A DNA stretch of 64,000 bases from Ailurus styani. Its lineage: Eukaryota > Chordata > Mammalia > Carnivora > Ailuridae. Location: positions 13,041,821-13,105,820 of the forward strand of contig LNAC01000003.1 in the NCBI GenBank assembly GCA_002007465.1, written 5' to 3'. The notes beneath the pieces are model-generated. The model was not told the DNA's origin. It saw only the letters and a list, made by a program, of their open reading frames with translations, and did not search any database. Made by a program: the position numbers and the translations under genes. Shown here piece by piece: positions 1 to 12,539 of this stretch (within the stretch, counting starts at the first letter, position 1; every line of letters begins with the position of its first letter).

Positions 1-1427
1 AAATTAACTGCGCCCATAAGATATTTCCTGCAAACACAAGCATCACTGAATGATCACCTGGCATTCTTGCCACTTCAAAACGTACTGCCCAACTACAATG
101 GTTATTTTGTCCTGCCTTGATTTAAATTCTTTTTAGTAAGTCCATGAATTATTATAACTTCTTGAGGAACTGGGGTAAAGTCACTTGTTACACTTCCCTC
201 CCATATGTTCCATTCAGATTTTCAAATTAAGAAATTGACCAAATATTTCTTCTAGAATATTATGCTTTTTATCCAAACCACTCTGTTAAAATATATTTTA
301 AAAATTAAGTGTTCCATGACTTCTGTCACAGCTAATAAAAATACAATACTCTTGGTAAATACAAGGTCTGGTGCAGCAAACATAGGCTCGTTGCTCGCTG
401 TGAATCCCATCTCTATACAAGCACTTTGGAAAGTAGACAGATAAACTCAGATGTTTATGTTACTGTTTTAAAAAGGAAACCAGCAAAACTGTAGCTAAAT
501 AAAAAATAAAAATTTTTAAACAATTTATGCATTAAAAATCAATGCAAATATAAATCTTTTTCTAGGGAACACTGCTTGTCAATCAGTAAAGTAGAGGCTA
601 ACTAGATAGTATACTTAGGAAGGGGCAAAAGGAAAATTGATTTGAATGTCTTAATGGACCATGACCAAATCATTTCTCTCCATGTTCAAGTATTCAAAAA
701 TTAGAAACTGAAAAAGTTGAATTTGCTGGTTGTTGATGCCTGAACTTCAATTTCAGCCTTGACTAATCCATAAAGTTTTTTCCCTTCTACTTTCTACATG
801 AAAAAATAAAGCAGACTGATTGAATAATTTTTTCTAATCTTGACTCCTGCTTTCTCTCTCTCATCAATATGGGGCTTATGAATCAACTTTAGGGCATCTC
901 TCATCTTCCTAAAATTATATGCAAAATTTTATATGTTTATGCCTGCATGCCTTTTGTTCTGGGAGAAAAAACAACAACATAGTTTCTAGAATTTAAGCAG
1001 AATCACCCTCTGCCCAAAAGCCTAAATCCTATTTGGTTAAAATTTCTTGCCATGTCACTGTGCAAAAGTAAACTCCAAATAATCCCAAATAGAAAATTAC
1101 CTTTTAAGTAAAATTATTATGGATATAGTATGTTATGTTACCATTATTTTATACACTAAGTTTTAAAAACGGAAAATCCAGCTATACCTCAGAAAAGGAG
1201 TTTACAATCTACTTATACTTTGTTATACTTTTATTTTAGGTAATTTAATTCAACACTGTGGACAATATAACACATGAAGGAAAGACAGATGGGCCACATG
1301 CTTACCTATAAACTCTTTTAAAAGAATGTAATACCACATTTTCAATTTGTATTCAATAGGTTTGTGTTTGGTGATCCAAACTCTTTCCTTCCTTAGTAGT
1401 GAGGGTATACCCTTCAACACTTCCCTA

Positions 1428-1460
1428 GACACACACACATGCACACACACACACTCGCAC
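1428..1460. repeat. (CA)n microsatellite, interrupted
   Basis: Two runs of alternating AC are interrupted by AT and TCG. Its length suggests a modestly variable microsatellite. Confidence 0.9.
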
Positions 1461-2045
1461 AGTTATTTTGAAAGAAAAACTGCATGTTGGGTCAGTTGGG
1501 CAAACTTTTGTTCATGAATTTTAATCGTACAGTTTAATTTGCTTGGACTATTTGTGCAACCAAAGTCCCCAAAACCTTTAAACATATTGATTTCCTTTGC
1601 TGACAATTTATTTAAGGTTCATTTCTTCAAACAAAGGAAACTAATGCTAAGCCAAAAGCATTTTTATTAAAACTAGGGACTAACATAAATTGAGAAAGGT
1701 TGAAACTCAAGCTAGAAAATACCAAAGCAATATTAATATCTTTTTATATTTTTGCTGACAAAGTGATTAAACCATTAACATTCTCATAGGGTAATAATTC
1801 AATCTACACTATCATCTTCAGTCATATTTTTGCTCTATTTAAAATTATCTTCTTAATTATCCACAGTAAATTCATAGTTGTTGTATAAACACTTAAGTCA
1901 CCTAAATGTACATGTTTCAGTGTTTACAGGTATAATATTTTGCCCCATGCTAAGCACATTAATAAGCCAGGTCAGTTAAAAAGGAAATATGTCAATGCAA
2001 TCAATGAGAGAACTGGTAAGTATTAATAGGACCAAACAAACTCAC

Positions 2046-2110
2046 CTGAATGATCTTATGGGATAGACACTTCTAAGACACTTCCAGATTTCTCTGAGGT
2101 ACGTTGAAAG
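2046..2110 (-). CDS. Weak candidate internal exon (65 bp), product unknown
   Basis: On the minus strand the sequence reads a pyrimidine-rich acceptor (tgcctgcttccttag), then 65 bp, then TTCAG|gtgagt, a near-consensus donor. Frame 1 is open over 21 codons plus two bases; frames 2 and 3 contain stops. The short length makes an open frame weak evidence. Splicing directly from the exon at 21329-21465, which ends two bases into a codon, would use the frame containing a TAA. It is therefore either not the next constitutive exon, a stop-introducing cassette exon, or chance. No protein family is recognised. Confidence 0.22.
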
Positions 2111-2226
2111 CTAAGGAAGCAGGCAAAAATGATGGCGAGCACACACCTGAACTGCCTAACTAAGTAGATTCAGTGTTTAAACAGATGAGCAATTCCCTAT
2201 TATCTCCAGGAAACTGAATTACTGAA

Positions 2227-2248
2227 GTGTGTGTGTGTGTGCACACAC
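2227..2248. repeat. (TG)n microsatellite, short
   Basis: Ten or so TG units run directly into GCACACAC, forming a small self-complementary TG/CA junction. Confidence 0.85.
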
Positions 2249-4372
2249 CAGTAGGAGTGAAACTGATTGAAAATTACAGATAATAGGATTAAGATCATAA
2301 CAAAAACTATTTTCTATTGCAGTTATTTTTAAGTCCATACTTAGTTTCCCAAGAGAAAAAGTTTCCATTTTTCGATCAGAGTCATAATGCTAACAAACTA
2401 TGGATTACCATAAGCAGAAGCACTCACATTGTCAAATATTGATTGTCATACCATGCCTCCAAAAAGCAAATGTTGAAACTGACTGCCAACTGAAGCATGG
2501 ACAAGAGAAGGTGACTGAGAGAGATGAGAGCATCTGTGTGTAAAACTAAAGAAAAACAATGGAAGAAAGTCTCACGAAAGTGAATTCATATATGAAAATG
2601 ATAAAAAAATATAAAAATGTGATAGTAAGAAAGCAAATGTGCATAGCATTTGTATCACACGTTATTGTTGATTAGGGAAGTATGATTACATGATAACAGT
2701 GAAATAATTATATTCAGAATCAACAGCTGTATTTTAAATGAGTTTATGATATTAATGTAAATTATTAGAACTAGTTTATGCCTTGGATTCTGAAATCACA
2801 CTAGTAATTAATTCATACTGCCCTTTGAAAAGAGATTCATCCTTAGAATAATTTGAATCAAAGGAAAATTCAGATCTTATTATTGTCATGGAAGACCATA
2901 ATGAGTTACTTCTCTGGCCTTGAATAGGACTACCTGAGTGATAACTGTCAGTGGCATTTCTAGCTATAAATTAAAGAGGGTTGTAATAGTGCTGAAATAA
3001 AATCATTCAAGCAGAGTCTTGTTTCACAAACAGTGCCACAAGCTGAGGAGTCCTATCACATGTGTATTATTGTTATGTCTGCAGTGCTGGGTGATAACGA
3101 TTTTGAATGTAATTCATGGTGTGTTTTAGGATGTAGAAGCAATAAAATATTGATCATCAGCATGTCCAGCCATTATTCAGAAGATTAGATCAATTTATGA
3201 GAAGCAATAACTTGTAAAGGAGTGACCTTCCAAAGGCTGAATGTAATTCCAGGGTAAACCCATTGCATATCTAGGGCTCCAGATGAAACCTAAATTACTA
3301 AAAATCAGATGTTAAAATAAAATGTAGTTTTGAGTTCAAATCATGTAATAAGTTTTGGGGGCCATTAGACCACAAATATCATATTAAATATATTTCCAGG
3401 TTTTGATAGGAAGTTAAAAATTTGTAGAATTTTTTTTGAAGATAAACACCGTTTTAAACTCAAAGGCAAAAACAAAAGTAACAATCAAAATTTAAATACA
3501 CCATTTAGTGTGATTCAGATTCAACTAATAAACTTATAAATAAAAACAGTTTTCTAAAAACACAAAAATTAAGGAAACAATTGATTAAAAATATATTACT
3601 ATTTATTTGTAAAAATAAAAAGGACAACATTTAAGTTTTAGAGTATAAAGCGATATAAATGTTCCCTACGTGTTTTGATTCAGTGTAAACTTCAGTTTAA
3701 ATTGGGTCATTACGCACTCGCTATCTTAAATTATAATTAATACACAGGTCTATGTGATATATGTTCAGAGGATTAACCCTCAGGGGAAAGGGTCTATTTA
3801 ACTTGGATCTGTATGATACCTATAGATGGACAATTCATTGAATGTTCTGAAAAATTACAGAGAGTATTTTTCTAGGCTTTCTAAATGTAACATACTTTTC
3901 TGAGCCTTTGTATTACTACCAGAGATTAAATGTCTCAATACAAGTTTGCAAACCAAAGAAGAAAACATTAGGTGGAATAGAAGAAACACATTTTAACATG
4001 GAAGTAAAATTATAAGATAAAACATGCTACTCTAATTTTAAAGTCATTCTTAAAGAAAGAAAAAATAAATTACAAAATTATTAACACAACATATTAAAAA
4101 TCTTTATTAAAAGAAATAAGGTGATACCTAAAAAAGACTAAATATGCAATAGTCAGTGAAAAAACCTTATTGTCTCTCAATATGTGCATTTATAAATATA
4201 ACATAACCCTTTTTTGATTAGATGAAACATCTTAATTTGATGAATATAATTATAAATAATGAAGTAAATATTCATGACTTATAATTCTAGCAATGTTAAG
4301 TTATAGCTGTATGATACATGTGTCAACATCGCTATGGTTGAACTAAAAAGACTAAGAAAATGTATGATTAGG

Positions 4373-4403
4373 TGATGAAAATGTATCTGATGAAAATGTA
4401 TTA
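4373..4403. repeat. Short 15-bp tandem duplication
   Basis: The unit GATGAAAATGTAT occurs twice with two bases between copies. It looks like simple slippage. Confidence 0.6.
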
Positions 4404-4600
4404 CCCATGTATAAAGTTTTAGTTAAACCTATGCTAATCTTATTTTTAAAGCTAAGTTATGACATGGCATCAAAAGGAAAATCATGGTATTCTCAAATAT
4501 AAAATGCAATTTAAGTCAATCATTAAGTATTTATACCATGGGTATATGATATATTCAATTATAATACCCACTAGCAAGCTAAAGAAGAAGTAGTAAAAAC

Positions 4601-4634
4601 AGTTGCCTAACCAACTGAGCCACCCAGGCTCCCT
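4601..4634 (-). mobile_element. SINEC fragment (head only)
   Basis: The reverse complement of the carnivore SINE head is visible (aactgagccacccaggct). The body and A-tail expected on the left are absent, so this is an old deleted copy or an aborted remnant. Confidence 0.75.
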
Positions 4635-4767
4635 GGTCTTTCAACTTTTCTAATATACTGTGTAGACCATTTCCTATCCTATCTGTAATTATATGTCTCA
4701 AACAAGATTGGGAAGATCTTGTATGTCATACAGTGGGGTGGCAGAGTGGACTGGCATAGTCTGAGCA

Positions 4768-4840
4768 ATATCATCGTGGGTTTTGGAGTCAGATAATTCA
4801 AAGTGGATTCAAATTCTAGCTCTTTTAAAGTTAAATTGGA
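4768..4840 (+). mobile_element. MIR fragment
   Basis: The text resembles the MIR core (ttttggagtcagataattca then ttcaaattctagctctt). The fragment ends where the SINEC element begins at 4841, so the younger SINE probably landed in or beside it. Confidence 0.55.
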
Positions 4841-5043
4841 GGGCGCCTGGGTGGCTCAGTGGGTTAGAGCCGCTGCCTTCAGCTCAGGTCATGATCCCAG
4901 GGTCCTGGGATCGAGACCCACATCGGGCTCTCTGCTCAGCGGGGAGCCTGCTTCCTCCTCTCTCCTCTCTCTCTGCCTGCCTCTCTGCCTACTTGTAATC
5001 TCTCTCTGTCAAACAAATAAATAAAATCTTAAAAAAAAAAAAG
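4841..5043 (+). mobile_element. SINEC (tRNA-derived carnivore SINE), near full length
   Basis: The head gggcgcctgggtggctcagt is followed by the body ending in ctacttgtaatctctctctg and an A-tail of 12 bases. The tRNA-like head carries the internal pol III promoter region. I did not find a clear target-site duplication. Confidence 0.95.
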
Positions 5044-5168
5044 ACTAGATGAAGAGCAATACATTGTCCAAATATGCTATGAAATTTGGCTGTGTTTATT
5101 TAACTTACAGTAGAAAAAATTACATATATAGTAATATATATAATAAATATGTAGTATAATGAAATAAT

Positions 5169-5359
5169 TTTTTTTAAAGATTTTATTTATTTATTTGACA
5201 GAGAGAGATCACAAGTAGGGGGAGAGGCAGGGAGAGAAAGAGGAGGAAGCAGGCTCCTCACTGAGCAGTGAGCCTAATGCGGAGCTCCATCCCAGGACCC
5301 TGAGATCATGACCTGAGCTTAAGGCAGAGGCTTTAACCCACTGAGCCACCCAGGTGCCC
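5169..5359 (-). mobile_element. SINEC, minus orientation
   Basis: The T-run plus aaagattttatttatttatt opens the element and gagccacccaggtgccc closes it, as expected for a complete copy read backwards. The flanks are AT-rich and no convincing duplication can be set apart. Confidence 0.93.
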
Positions 5360-5564
5360 AAAATACATAATTATATGTTACAATTATAATATATATTATA
5401 TCATATACCATTATGTATATTTATGGTTTTATATATATATACAATATACAGAAAGACTACACAAGAAATAGGACTATCCAAGGAAACATGAGATGCAGGA
5501 ATGCTTATTTCCAAGGAATCTACAGATTCTATGTACCAAAAGAAGTGTATAACAGTTTAGCCTT

Positions 5565-5596
5565 TTTTCTTTTTTTTTCTTTTTTTTCTTTTTTTG
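5565..5596. repeat. T-rich simple repeat (T7-9 C)
   Basis: Four T-runs of six to nine bases are separated by single C residues. Confidence 0.8.
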
Positions 5597-5888
5597 TGGA
5601 AGTGTTATAGTGAATCAGATCTCATAAATTTTATTATTACAAGATTTGACTTCTCATGTAATGTGGTACATTCACAAAAAATAATGACAGATTTCTGACA
5701 GTGCCAGATATTTCTAAGTCGATGTTTCATGATTTTAATACAGAATTTTCTACATTTTAACTGAATTGAGCACACTGATTCTACCGGTTCTAATTTTCCA
5801 GTTGATTTATGCACATAGATACATTTTGTTTTTCCATGTTACTGTTTTTATGTTTTTTTCCACTAAACCTTTTTTTCAGCCTTTACTG

Positions 5889-6100
5889 AAAAATATTTTT
5901 TTAAAGATTTTATTTATTTATTTACTTGACACAGAGAGAGAGAGATCACAAGTAGGCAGAGAGGCAGGCAGAGAGAGAGAGGAGGAAGCAGGCTCCCTGC
6001 TGAGCAGAGAGCCTGATGTGGGGCTCGATCCCAGGACACTGAGATCATGACTGGAGCCAAAGGCAGAGACTTAAACCCACTGAGCCACCCAGGCACCCCC
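5889..6100 (-). mobile_element. SINEC with 11-bp TSD
   Basis: A complete minus-strand copy lies between two identical copies of AGCCTTTACTG at 5878-5888 and 6101-6111. The clean duplication and well-kept body indicate fairly recent L1-driven insertion. Confidence 0.96.
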
Positions 6101-6111
6101 AGCCTTTACTG

Positions 6112-7650
6112 CAATTTGACAATTCTAGTAATTTTAGCTAATTATTCTAATTCTTAATCATCTCTTTACTTTAAATTTCAGTTTTCTGCCTTTTCTTAGT
6201 GGTCATTCAATTAAAGCATGCTATGAATTTATTATCTAATTCTTATTACTAATAGTGCCATAAAAACTCAGTTAAGTCAGTGGCAATTCTACTTATCAAA
6301 TAATTATTTTAGTCATCTTCACTTTCGCCTTTATTATCTCCTTTAATCAATCAGACTGATTGAGAGCCTCTAATACCATGTTTTGTTCCTTTTTGTTAAT
6401 ATTTTAGTTGATATTGATGATCTGTGACCTTTACATCACATCAGCCACCCTGGTCTACCACATAATAAATTTAACTGAAAAAAATGCCACTCTTGAAAAA
6501 TTATAATTTATTTCCCATCTGTTGAAATAAAAGTCTATTATGATATATCCCAACAGTGAATTATTTATTTCAGTAACTGAACTCCTCCAAAAGTCACAAA
6601 AGTTTCAACACAAACATAAGCAGGTACACACAGATAAACACACAAGGTAAAACTGAAAGCTTACTTCCTACTAGACAGCAAATGACCAAATTTTTCCTTG
6701 GCCAATTCAAGTCAACATTTCAATGTCTTGTTGCGTGCTTCTGTAGTTTCTTTAGACTCGTGATTTTCAAACATTTTCTGTGATCAATGCATAATTTGTC
6801 TTTGTGTTTTTTTAAATGAAGAAATACAAACAAATAAATAGCATATGCCTATAGCTTAATTGTTGCAGAGTACTTCACTAAAACAAAACAAAACAAAACA
6901 AAAATATGAAAGCCCTTCTATCACCAAGATACCTCGGAAAATAAATGTTAACTTGTGGGCATCCTTTTGTTTTCTTTCACAAACTGAAATTCTGGGTGAC
7001 ATATTTGAGAGCTTTAAAATGTTTATCATACTAAACAATCTATAATAATTGTAATGAAATCAACCACAGTAGTCTCAAAATATGTCACAGTGTCTATTAA
7101 AAACTTCACAATGATCATGCTTCCCTTGTTTGCCCTGAAGCATTATATCATTAAGTAGACTTGTCTAACAGTTGTGATTTAACATTCTTATATATTTAAA
7201 AGGCAAATTTTAATATATTCTGTTAAATTTGCATTCTTTTCTTTGATTGAGGTTGTAGTCAAGTTGTGTCACATCTATTTTTCATAAGAAATTAGAACTT
7301 CTCTACATTGTTTAATATTTTCTGTTCACCAAATACTGTGACTTTACACATTACACAGTCTATTGAGACTTGTGAAGGGGGGTTCAAGGCACTGCGGAAA
7401 ATCTACTATTCTGAAGAAAAGTAACTAATTATTCTCACATCCATAAACTCCATAATAAAATCCACCACTTTTATGTCATGGTGTTTTCTCACTCCTCCAT
7501 TAATCAGGAGCAATTCTCCTTTCCAAATATTCTTAGTTTCTTCAGTCACTGACATCATCACCAGGGCTCAAAACTGCCTGATAATTTTTCACTCATCTAC
7601 ATACTTCCCGTTCCATGCATATTTCTAAAAACTTACTAGTAATACTTATT
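6112..7650. other. Unique AT-rich non-coding stretch
   Basis: No recognisable gene or well-preserved repeat is seen, apart from an (AAAAC)n tract at 6880-6904. The mirrored 60-61-codon open frames near 6860-7045 are low-complexity and overlap that tract. Confidence 0.55.
6880..6904. repeat. (AAAAC)n microsatellite
   Basis: About five AAAAC units. Confidence 0.85.
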
Positions 7651-7848
7651 TTAAAAAAAGATTTTACTTTTTATTTATTTGAGAGAGAGAATGAGAGCAC
7701 AAGTAGAGGGAACCATAGGCAAAGGGAGAAGCAGACTCCCGCTGAGCACGGAGCCCAACACAGGGCTGGATCCCAGGATCCCAAGATCATGAGATCATGA
7801 TCTGAGCCAGAGTCACATGCTTAACTGAGTGAGCCGCCCAGGCAACCC
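7651..7848 (-). mobile_element. SINEC, diverged minus-strand copy
   Basis: The element opens with aaaaaaagattttacttttta and closes with gtgagccgcccaggcaaccc. Substitutions in the head and the longer acaagtagaggg-type body mark it as an older subfamily than the copies with clear duplications. Confidence 0.9.
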
Positions 7849-7874
7849 TATTTTTCAATACCTATTTCTCGAAT

Positions 7875-7975
7875 AATAGTAGCTGCTGTTTATTGAGTGC
7901 CTTCCATTAATGAGGCATTGTACTAGAAACTTACAGTCTTTATGTAATGTTCACAACCCCAAGGTATCATCTTTA
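7875..7975 (+). mobile_element. MIR fragment
   Basis: The order 'tttattgagtgcctt', 'gaggcattgtactagaaactt', 'taatgttcacaacccc' follows the 3' half of MIR. It is heavily diverged, as expected for an ancient element. Confidence 0.6.
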
Positions 7976-8202
7976 AACAAACTAACAAAGCAAACAAACC
8001 AAAAAACCTATTTACAAGTTTCCCAAGTCCACACATTCCATACAGAATCCAAGTAATTCTGACACGAATTTGATTGATATCTTCCAGCCTGTTCACTATA
8101 AATAAAGCATTCTGGTAAAATGGCTGATTCCTATACATATTTAATAAAAGCTTCATTCATAAAAATTAAATATCAGAAATAGCTCATTTTTAAAGAGCAT
8201 GA

Positions 8203-8220
8203 CAGAGAGAGAGAGAGAGA
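8203..8220. repeat. (GA)n microsatellite
   Basis: Short GA run. Confidence 0.8.
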
Positions 8221-8879
8221 ACTGAGAGAAAGTTTAACTCTAAATCTTATGGTTCAAACTTGAACCACCTACATTGTGATCATTAAAAATAAACTCCCAG
8301 TCCTCCCCAGGATGTGTGGAGCTCTTCTGTGTGTACCCACAGCACATCAGACACGTGACCTACATGAACTTCTTCCACCCAAATAACACTCCTGATTTGG
8401 CCCTCTTATTCCCACTACACTACTGGTTTCTTAAACAACTGGTGTTTCTTTTCACAGAAATTGTCTCTGGTCTTCCTCTTCAATTTTAATTGTATTTGTC
8501 CTATAGTCAGCTATATTTAATATTTTTAGATGTCAAAAATTGGTTTTGTGATTAGACATTTATATATCATGCTAAGTAAACAATAAGTTTTATTGTTAAT
8601 ATCAACAAAAATGATATTATTTTTTATTACCCTTTTCCCATTTGATTCTGGTTTCACATCAGTGCCACAGAATATATTCTTTCCAATATCATTTCTTTAC
8701 ACTAAAGACTTACAAAGGGACTATTACTCTACATATTTAAAGTATCTTATGTAAATGAAGATGATATCACATATTTAAAAGTTCTTAGGAGAAAATCATG
8801 GTGACCTTGGGTTTGCTCATGAGTTTTCAGATACGCCATCAAAAATATAAGCCATCATTTTAGTGAAAGTTTTTACTCA

Positions 8880-9420
8880 CCATACATTGTTCCACCTAAT
8901 ACACTAAGTAATCACACAAACATAAAAGATGCTTCTAAATGCTAGTTTTTGTATAAATTTTTTGTATAAATAAATACACTGATATTTCAGTTGAGGATAT
9001 GTTCACACAACAGTGTTGCATTGAGTATATTTTAAAAAGTTCTATGCACAAAAGGTATTTCTAAGAATGGTAATTTTATATGTGAATGATAAAAGTGTTA
9101 TTCCAGGAATGATTGTGTTCCCGACATTTGCAAAGGCACACAAATAAAAGATGTTTCTAGGACTAGTGGATGTATATATGAATACAAATTGTTACTGCAG
9201 TGGATAACACTGTGTTCAACACAATGTGGTGTGCTCCATATGCCTGGAAAAAACATATGTATAAATGATATTTCTAAGAATGTTAAATGTGTATGTGAAT
9301 TACTGCAGTGTTATTTTATAGAAATAATCTATTCACCAATGTGTGATATATGGAATACACTATGTAGGATCACATGTATAAAAGGTGTTTCTAAGGAAAA
9401 TAAAATTGTGTTTCATCAGG
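8880..9420. repeat. Degenerate tandem repeat, about 117-bp unit, five copies
   Basis: A marker (ATAAAAGRTGTTTCTAAGAA-like) recurs with its TTCTA at 8933, 9059, 9155, 9272 and 9389. The spacings are 126, 96, 117 and 117 bp. Other pieces of the unit also recur in order: a tatgtgaat segment after the marker, ttactgcagtg, a caccaatgtgtga/caccatacattg segment, and aatacactatgta/aatacactaagta before the next marker. The copies have diverged by substitution and indels, so simple-repeat finders may miss them. The 79-codon open frame at 9189-9428 spans two 117-bp (39-codon) units and is itself internally repetitive, so I regard it as a by-product and not a gene. Confidence 0.75.
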
Positions 9421-9444
9421 AAAAATAAACATGATTCATAAACA

Positions 9445-9930
9445 AAAAAGATTAGATAAGTTGGAGTTTATTAAAAATGTCTGCCCTGCAAAAGACACTT
9501 CTAGAAAATGAATACATAAGCCACAGACTAGGAGAACACATTTGAAAAACATGTATATGAGAAAGGATTTATATTCAACATATACAAAGATGTCTTAAAG
9601 CTCAACAAAAATGAAACAAACAACCCAATTAAAAACTAAGTGAAAAATCTGAAAAGACACCTTGCTGGAGAAGAGATACAAATATCAAACAAGCATGTGA
9701 AAATGTGCTCAATATCATGTTTCTAGGGAATTGCGAATTAAAACAATAAGGGGGTATTAATATATATCTATTAGATGGCTAAAATGCAAAATACTGACAG
9801 CACCAAAAGCTTGCAAGGATGGGGAGCAACAGGAACTCTCATTTGTTGCTGGTAGGAAAGCTAAGTGGTACATAAAATGTTTGCCAGTTTTTTAAAAGGC
9901 TAAAACTTATTTTACCATATACGTTCTTGG
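9445..9930 (+). mobile_element. Old L1 (L1M type), ORF2 3' region fragment
   Basis: The order of pieces matches the C-terminal part of L1 ORF2: 'gaaaaacatgtatatgagaaaggatttatattcaacatataca', 'aagctcaacaaaaa', 'catgtgaaaatgtgctcaatatcat', 'gctggtaggaaagctaagtggtac' (each given here only as an orienting landmark). It is full of stops and indels, lacks the 3' UTR and is much older than the L1 at 14.5 kb. Confidence 0.8.
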
Positions 9931-11815
9931 TTGGAAAAATCTTATAAAACTATAGTTTTGAGAGAATGATGCCAAAAATAAGATCCAATGAAATAACTTT
10001 CGCCTCACTGCCAAATTGATTCAGTGAACATAAGAACATTAGTTAGAGGCTGGATAAGGAGTACTATCACCTTCTAATCAGGACTAACCAATTTTTATTA
10101 TATACACTATTTAATTGGTAAATACTTAGCAACTACTCCTTTCTGTACATAATTAACTTTTAGTATACTTTTGAAAGCAAAGCATTACAAAGTCAGTTCT
10201 CATTATCGCATTGGCATTATCTAGAATCTAGGAAACACTTACGGAGAAAGAGTACACTATATACTGAAGCTACTTTTGTCTACCTAGAAACTTCTGTGAA
10301 AAAAAAAGAACTATACAAAAGTGAAATTTTAAAAATGCATTATTAATTTCCGCATTGTGCATATTAGGAATTTCAGCTATCTTAATGATAGTATGATCCC
10401 AAGTATATAAGCTGAGTTTCCCGATAAAAGATTTCTAAACCTGAGAAAGACACTTCTACCAGGAAGAAAAAAAAATAAGCCTTTAAATGGATATATTTTA
10501 ATTGTGTTTGTATTTCTTACTACATTTCTTTACATTCACCAAGTGTGTGGCTTTAAAATAGTGATCTATTAAGATGAGTTGGTTGCCAGTGAATATTTGT
10601 GCCTTTACCTAAAACAGCTTTGAGGAACATAAAGAATGTGATAGGCTCAATTTCCCTCCATCTATCATATTTCACTGATTCAAAGATACTCTCCCCCCCA
10701 TATTCTGACTCTGAATTCTTACAGTTGATGGCATCTCACAATCATTATGAGCCAGACAGCAGTTTTGATGTGATTGTCATTGCCAATGATGTGATTACTT
10801 GGTCCTAACTGTTCATAGTGCTGACATTTCGATTGAGTTATGTGCATTATGGGGGATACACAAATTGAGTTTAATTATCATTTAAAATGTCTTCCGCAAG
10901 TCCACTATAATGGAGCACTGTCAGTAAATATAATTGTTATTTGAAGCTTAGAAACAAAATTTCAGAAATAGATTTGACATCACTGAAGGAAAGGTTTATT
11001 GTTGGAGGAATGGTCACAGATCTGTATTTTTTGTGAGGCAAAAATTAAGCTACTGAACAAAAGAAGATAGAACAGGTCTAGATAGAATATGTCTACTTTC
11101 TGAGAAATTTCAAAAAGATTGCTTTTTACCCACCTAATTAGATGCAAAAGAAATGCTCTGGTCCTTTAGGAGAGATGAAAAAAATTTCAAAGCATTAAGA
11201 GGCTGGTCTGATTAAAGCATCACACAAAACTATCCTTAAGACATTGCTCAAGGCTTAAGCGGTAGTTATATTTTTTCCTAGCCACACATAATGGCACATC
11301 TTACAATCACTGTCACCTTACAGTCGGTGACATTCAGTACCTTTAAAGAAGGTGAAATCAGCTATAAAACACTTCCTATTCTGCAACTATTTAAAAACCG
11401 CAATTTTCTCATCATATTAGAAAATAAAAATCCAAGAAAAAAATATATGCGCAATGGAAAAAAGATAAGAATTTATTAGAGTCACAGGTTACAAGGAAAA
11501 TCTACAATCCAGGAAGCAATGACATATCATGAACAAGACTGGTAGCACAGGATTCTGGGTACCCACTCTCAGCTTATAGTAAGAGTTATGCCATGCTCAT
11601 GCCGCTAACTCAATTCCACGTCACGCTATGCGACTCCACAGAGTAAACATTCAAATTAAAGTGAAAGACCATGTCGATAGAAAAATGAGAAATTATTTAT
11701 TTGTATAGAATTATTTTCATATATAAGAAATTCAGTCATTTGTATATCTACATTGCCCTAATAGTTAGTACTATCTAGTAAGTTAGAGAATGACTATTGA
11801 TATTGATGGGAAAAT
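9931..11815. other. Unique AT-rich non-coding stretch
   Basis: No recognisable gene or repeat is seen. The small open frames of 62-69 codons near 10599 and 11291 have no family resemblance and no splice context. Confidence 0.5.
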
Positions 11816-11817
11816 AT

Positions 11818-11945
11818 TAGACAATATTTTATCTTTATTATAATTATAATATTTATTTAATATATATTAATATTTATAATATTAATTATAAATATATATT
11901 AATATTTGTAATATTGATATATATTTATTATAATATTATAATTCT
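11818..11945. repeat. AT-rich, hairpin-prone tract
   Basis: The stretch is almost pure A/T, with repeated attaatatttataatat-like words that are complementary to one another and can fold into several alternative hairpins. Confidence 0.8.
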
Positions 11946-12539
11946 TATCTTTTGAGGATTCAAACTTTAACCTCTATGTCAGCCTGTATGTATTCACCAG
12001 ACCTATAGGAATAATTTAGAATAAACACAAATACTCTTGTATACACACACCTATATTTAAATATGTATTTAAATTTATGCATTTACATACAGGTGTTATA
12101 TACGTGTATATGTATGCCCACATAAATATGCATATTGTGAAACAAATTTATGTATATGTATATAATGTCATATCTTCTTTCAAAATTGGCACAGTGGATT
12201 CATTTTTGGGGAAAAGTTCAGTTTTTATACTTTCAAGGCTCTCACATGCGTTCAACTTTTCATGGTGAAGTATTTATATATTCTTTGTATTTTAATAGTC
12301 CAAAATATCCATTTTACTTATCAATTATTTAAACAAAAGAGTAATTTTCAAAGCCATTCTCCCCTGTGAAAATGTGGCAGAGGCTGCCTGGGTCTGTTTA
12401 GACAACAAAGGACACAGGCGTGTAGACAGAAGAGATCCGCAAGTAAAGAGAAAGAATAAATGAATGCTCACTAGGAAATCTCGGGTAAAGAGTTGAATGA
12501 AGTAATGACAGCCTCTCAGGCAAACAGAATATTTTACAA

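Larger units (their letters stand above)
1..4600. other. AT-rich non-coding stretch, no gene seen
   Basis: Both strands are broken by frequent stops, and the only open frames are 60-66 codons with no family resemblance. I see no carnivore SINE or L1 here. The recognisable contents are a CA repeat near 1430, a TG repeat near 2230, the weak candidate exon at 2046-2110 and a short 15-bp tandem near 4375. It is probably intron or intergenic DNA. Confidence 0.6.

Noticed and set aside
9189..9428. 79-codon open frame as a small cysteine-rich protein gene
   Set aside because: It spans two units of the 117-bp degenerate tandem repeat. Openness follows from the period being a multiple of three, and no start or splice context supports it.
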